From Staphylospora marina (lineage in GTDB: Bacteria > Bacillota > Bacilli > Thermoactinomycetales > Thermoactinomycetaceae): a stretch of 64,000 nt of DNA. The DNA lies in contig NZ_CP034118.1 of NCBI RefSeq assembly GCF_003856495.1, forward strand, positions 414,001 to 478,000. Reading direction: 5' to 3'. Numbering within the stretch: position 1 is the first letter of the stretch; each line of letters begins with the position of its first letter. A program made the position numbers and the translations under genes. Below, one piece after another: positions 60,808 through 64,000 of this stretch. The notes under the pieces were generated by a model. The model ran no database searches. It was not told the origin of the DNA and worked only from the letters and a program-made list of their open reading frames with translations.

Positions 60808-61440
60808 ATGCAGGAAGCCGGATCGACCCGGAAACAGATCATGTTGATGTTGAAAACGGACGGACCGATGACGGTGAGTGAAATCGCCCAAAAGCTGGGC
60901 GTGACCGAAATGGCCGTGAGAAGACACGTGGGAACGCTGGAACGGGACGGCCTGGTTCGTTCCAAGTTGCTGCGGCAATCGATGGGGCGGCCGACCAGCC
61001 AATATTACCTGACGGAAAAATCCGAAGACCACTTTCCGAAGAGCTACTCCAGCTTCACTCTCGAGATTCTGGAGGAGTTGGAGGATTCAAGCGGAACCGG
61101 GATGATCGACCGTCTGTTCCGGAGCCGGGAAAAACGATTGACCGAACAACATCGGGCCATGTTTGAGTCGGGGGACTTGCGCGAAAAGGTGAAAAAGCTC
61201 GCCGAGCTCCAGGATTCCAAAGGATACATGGTGGAATGGGAAGAGCTTCCCGACGGCCGGTTCCGGCTGGTGGAGTACAACTGCCCGATTGCCCGGGTGG
61301 CCAATCGTTACAACCAGGCTTGCCAGTGCGAGATCAACTGGTTTCGGAATCTCTTGGACGCGGACGTGGAGCGCACCGAATGCAAAGCCAACGGAGGACG
61401 CAATTGCGTGTATGACATCCGGCCGCGAAAGAGCTCCTGA
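60808..61440 (+). CDS. SufR-like transcriptional regulator
   Basis: A 210-residue winged-helix protein: HTH at about residues 8-65 (VSEIAQKLGVTEMAVRRHVG), a helical linker, and a C-terminal domain with cysteines at 159, 172, 174, 192 and 200. This layout matches the COG2345/SufR group, which senses iron-sulfur status. ATG 60808 follows GGGTGGTGAG. Target genes are unknown; it lies upstream of a methyltransferase gene. Confidence 0.82.
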   Translation: MQEAGSTRKQIMLMLKTDGPMTVSEIAQKLGVTEMAVRRHVGTLERDGLVRSKLLRQSMGRPTSQYYLTEKSEDHFPKSYSSFTLEILEELEDSSGTGMIDRLFRSREKRLTEQHRAMFESGDLREKVKKLAELQDSKGYMVEWEELPDGRFRLVEYNCPIARVANRYNQACQCEINWFRNLLDADVERTECKANGGRNCVYDIRPRKSS

Positions 61441-61582
61441 CCGGTTTGCCGGAGTTCTGAACCGGTGCCGGAGGTCCGAAACACGGAGGGTTGAAAGATT
61501 CCCGGGCGGGCCGCTTCCCGCATCCCGGTTTCCGGCAAAAGGGATGCGGGAGACGAACGGTTCGCCCGGGTTGTTCGGATGG

Positions 61583-61605
61583 AAAGCGCACGAGTGCTTT
61601 TTTTA
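61583..61605 (+). terminator. Possible terminator after the SufR-like gene
   Basis: AAAGC-CAC and GTG-CTTT arms around a two-base loop, with a bulge, followed by TTTTTTT. Weak. Confidence 0.5.
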
Positions 61606-61630
61606 TGGAAGAAAACCCTTTCAACACAAA

Positions 61631-61659
61631 TTCATGCTCCGTCCAAGCTGTGGTACAAT
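61631..61659 (+). promoter_or_regulatory. Promoter of the methyltransferase-yutF unit
   Basis: TTCATG at 61631-61636 and TACAAT at 61654-61659, spacing 17. Confidence 0.55.
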
Positions 61660-61708
61660 CAATGAGGCGGTGCCTCTTTCACGCACCACTCTTGGGAGGG
61701 AAGATTTC

Positions 61709-62440
61709 ATGCCGCAATGGTTTGAAAAAAGTTTCGGGGAAGATTATCTCCTCGTTTACAAACATCGCACAAGGCAAAATGCTTCCCGGGAAGTTGACAA
61801 AATCGTCGAATGGTTGGAGCTGTCGGGGCAGGACCTGATTCTGGACCTGTGCTGCGGGATGGGAAGGCATTCGATTGAGCTGGCGAAACACGGATACAAA
61901 GTGGTCGGCCTGGATCTCTCCCGCACGTTGCTTGCCCGCGCGGTGGAGGAGTCGCGCGATCTGCCGATTCCGTTCATTCACGGAGACATGCGAAGCCTTC
62001 CGTTCGTGGATGAAACATTCGATGCCGTCATCAACATGTTCACCTCGTTCGGTTATTTTGACCGGGATGAGGACAACCTGAAAGTCCTGGCCGAAATCGG
62101 GCGGGTATTGAAGCCGCGCGGCCGGTTCCTGATCGATTTTTTGAACAGGGACTCCGTCGTCTCCGGCTTGATTCCCGTCAGCGAACGGGAAGTGGATGGA
62201 GCATACATCCGGGAAGAACGGCACATTGAAGGAGATTTTGTCCACAAATCGATTCTCGTCCGGGATTCGGACGGAGAACGGAAATACGAAGAACGGGTCA
62301 AAATGTACACCGCCGATCGGATGATGGACATGCTGAAAGGATCGGGACTCGTCATCGACAAGATCTACGGGGATTTTCAGGGGGGACCGCACACTCCCGA
62401 GAGCAACCGGATGATTTTTACGGGTTGGGTGGAAAAATGA
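61709..62440 (+). CDS. Class I SAM-dependent methyltransferase
   Basis: A 243-residue enzyme with motif I (LDLCCGMGRH) at residues 46-55 and the adjacent acidic GLDLS, then GDMRSLPF and INMFTSFGYF. The overall sequence resembles YodH/UbiE-like methyltransferases; substrate unknown. ATG 61709 lies after GGGAGGGAAG; long upstream frame extension is chance. The stop overlaps yutF (ATGA). Confidence 0.88.
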   Translation: MPQWFEKSFGEDYLLVYKHRTRQNASREVDKIVEWLELSGQDLILDLCCGMGRHSIELAKHGYKVVGLDLSRTLLARAVEESRDLPIPFIHGDMRSLPFVDETFDAVINMFTSFGYFDRDEDNLKVLAEIGRVLKPRGRFLIDFLNRDSVVSGLIPVSEREVDGAYIREERHIEGDFVHKSILVRDSDGERKYEERVKMYTADRMMDMLKGSGLVIDKIYGDFQGGPHTPESNRMIFTGWVEK

Positions 62441-63210
62441 AATCGTATCGTGGCGTTTTTCTGGATTTGGACGGAACATTGTTCAAGGGAAACGAGGTGA
62501 TCCCCGGGGCCGTGGAATTCGTGAACAGGCTTGAAGATGAGGGAATCCCGTTTCTCTACCTGACCAACAATTCTTCCCGCACGCCGGAACAGGTGGCCGA
62601 AAAGCTTCGGGGGTTCGGTTATCCCGCGGAACCGGAACAGGTGGTTACCACCGCATTGGCGGCGGCCGCTTGGCTGAAAGAAGAAATGAACTCGCCGGCG
62701 GTGTACGTCATCGGCGAAGAAGGGCTGATCCGTGCGGTGGAGGAAGCCGGATGCCGGATTGTGGATGAAGATCCGGAAGCGGTGGTGGTCGGGTTGGATC
62801 GCCAATTCACTTACGAAAAAATGAAAAAAGCCTGTCTGGCCATTCGCGCGGGCGCGAGGTTCATCGGGACCAATGCAGACCGGGCGCTTCCCACCGAAGA
62901 AGGATTTCTTCCCGGAAGCGGCTCCCTTTCCATGGCCATTGCCGCCAGCACCGGCGTATCGCCGTTTTTCATCGGCAAACCGGAGGCGGTGATCATGCGA
63001 TACGCTTTGAAAACATTGGGGACAAAGGCCGAAGAAACATTGGTCGTCGGAGACAATCTGGACACCGATATCCTGGCGGGAATCCGCGGGGGCATGGACA
63101 CGCTGCTGGTGCTGACCGGCGTGAGCACGGAAGAGGATCTGGAAAAGACCGACATCCGGCCCACATACGTGGTGCGGCAACTTGCCGATTGGAGTCTGCA
63201 GCAAATTTGA
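62437..63210 (+). CDS. yutF: HAD-IIA phosphatase YutF
   Basis: A 257-residue HAD-superfamily hydrolase of the NagD/YutF type. Catalytic aspartates are Asp10 and Asp12 in FLDLDGTLF; TNNSSRTPE is motif II and VVGDNLDTDI is motif IV. It dephosphorylates small phosphorylated metabolites (nucleotides or glycerol phosphates). Length equals B. subtilis YutF (about 256). It is coupled to the methyltransferase gene. Confidence 0.92.
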   Translation: MKSYRGVFLDLDGTLFKGNEVIPGAVEFVNRLEDEGIPFLYLTNNSSRTPEQVAEKLRGFGYPAEPEQVVTTALAAAAWLKEEMNSPAVYVIGEEGLIRAVEEAGCRIVDEDPEAVVVGLDRQFTYEKMKKACLAIRAGARFIGTNADRALPTEEGFLPGSGSLSMAIAASTGVSPFFIGKPEAVIMRYALKTLGTKAEETLVVGDNLDTDILAGIRGGMDTLLVLTGVSTEEDLEKTDIRPTYVVRQLADWSLQQI

Positions 63211-63242
63211 ACCAGACGGATGATGGAAAGAGGCGAAAACAG

Positions 63243-64000
63243 ATGCTGAACCGTTTTGACGACATCGTGCAGGTGGCGCTTCCCCTGCCGTTTGCCCTCA
63301 AGATCATCAACGCGTGGCTGATTCGCGGCGATCGGGGGTATACCGTCATCGACACCGGGTTGCACACCGAAGAGGATCTGGCAACCTGGGAAGAGGTGCG
63401 GAAGGAAATCGGCTTTGACTGGAATGAAGTGGAGAAAATCGTGCTGACCCATTATCATCCGGATCACTACGGGTTGGCGGGCACCCTGCAGCAAATGACC
63501 GGCGCTCCCGTATACATGTCCGCGCTGGATTGGGAGCAGGCGCAGATGTTCCTCGGCCGGGAAAGCGACATGCCGGAGCTGATGGCCGACTTTTTCAGCA
63601 AACATGGTCTGGAAGAGGAATGGGCATCGAAAATCCCCGGTCACCTGAGGAGCTTCCATCGATGGGTGGAACCGCATCCCACGGTCCGATTTCTGGAAGC
63701 GGGAGACACCGTCCGGCTGGGGAACCGGGAGTATGAAGTGCTGCATACACCGGGTCATGCCGACGGACATCTGTCCTTTTTTGACCGGGAGCGCGGCTGG
63801 TTGATCGGCGGGGATTTCCTGTTGCCCAAGATTTCCCCCAACATCAGCCTGTGGCCCCGCTGCAATCCGGACCCGCTGTCCACGTATCTGGAAACCCTGG
63901 AAAAGATGAAGCATCTCCCCGTCAAAAAGGTGTTTCCGTCTCATGGACCGGTGTTCGATCACTATCTGGAACGGATTGAGGAGCTGAAAGATCATCATGC
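63243..64000 (+). CDS. Metallo-beta-lactamase fold hydrolase (partial, cut at window end)
   Basis: The frame is open from ATG 63243 to the right edge, giving at least 252 residues. The metal-site motif is HYHPDH (His70, His72, Asp74, His75). A second metal-ligand histidine is in TPGHADGH, and an aspartate in IGGDFLLP. It resembles the glyoxalase II / RNase Z-like hydrolases. AAAGAGG precedes the start at a spacing of nine. The C-terminus lies outside the window. Confidence 0.88.
   Translation, partial: MLNRFDDIVQVALPLPFALKIINAWLIRGDRGYTVIDTGLHTEEDLATWEEVRKEIGFDWNEVEKIVLTHYHPDHYGLAGTLQQMTGAPVYMSALDWEQAQMFLGRESDMPELMADFFSKHGLEEEWASKIPGHLRSFHRWVEPHPTVRFLEAGDTVRLGNREYEVLHTPGHADGHLSFFDRERGWLIGGDFLLPKISPNISLWPRCNPDPLSTYLETLEKMKHLPVKKVFPSHGPVFDHYLERIEELKDHH

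Noticed and set aside
61289-61708. N-terminal extension of the methyltransferase
   Set aside because: It overlaps the SufR-like gene out of frame, has no start signal, and the methyltransferase fold begins at ATG 61709.

Overview
The window looks like a chromosomal segment of a spore-forming, Gram-positive, GC-rich member of the Bacillales. Thermoactinomycetaceae is my best guess, but that is inference. Three things support it. Ribosome-binding sites are strong AGGAGG types with frequent GTG and TTG starts. Many sporulation or spore-coat genes are present (yunB, lytH, CotF-like, CgeB-like, DUF2642-like, YhcN/YlaJ-like, RacA-like). The lytH-lipA-yutC-yutD ... yutE ... yutF order recalls Bacillus subtilis. 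There are no rRNA or tRNA genes, CRISPR arrays, transposases or integrases that I can see.

Layout. 1-550: the tail of an unidentified gene, its terminator, and a small helix-turn-helix or ribbon-helix-helix-like protein. 928-13169: an eight-gene operon pairing an ABC-2 type exporter with a MoxR ATPase, a DUF58 protein and two von Willebrand A membrane proteins. 13228-14436: a DUF3891 protein and a FosB-like thiol transferase. 14789-26590: one long operon with a single clear promoter and a perfect terminator. It encodes an LPxTA-type surface protein, a class D sortase, and a conjugation-like type IV secretion machine (TcpC, TcpD, TcpE, VirB4/TcpF, VirB6/TcpH, a second VirB8/NTF2-like protein, a two-domain wall hydrolase and a HerA/VirD4-like ATPase). 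No relaxase, integrase or attachment site accompanies it. 26620-30061: small membrane proteins, a GNAT acetyltransferase, and a bpsA-bpsB type III polyketide synthase/methyltransferase pair.

30171-35325: a sodium:alanine/glycine symporter behind a consensus promoter and a structured leader, a RelE/ParE-like toxin-antitoxin pair, a duplicated ThyX-like protein, and yunB. 35522-41255: a five-gene oligopeptide ABC importer. 41310-47737: a spore-surface or cell-surface glycan cluster (CgeB-like glycosyltransferase fused to a carbohydrate-binding-like domain, an SQD1-like epimerase, a Gfo/Idh/MocA oxidoreductase, a DegT aminotransferase, a second SDR epimerase, and two DUF2642-like proteins).

47926-64000: an AIM24-like protein, an unknown protein, an MqnL-type UbiD decarboxylase (implying futalosine-route menaquinone), a glutaredoxin, an APC amino-acid permease with a palindromic leader, lytH, lipA, YutC-like lipoprotein, yutD, DUF3055, RacA-like protein, two CotF-like proteins, DUF4349 lipoprotein, yutE, a SufR-like regulator, a methyltransferase, yutF and the start of a metallo-beta-lactamase fold hydrolase cut by the window edge.

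The most unusual object is the sortase-T4SS operon. Its base composition and tight gene overlaps match the flanking genes, so it looks resident rather than recently acquired. It could be a domesticated conjugation machine that translocates DNA or protein, or the transfer module of an element whose other modules lie elsewhere.
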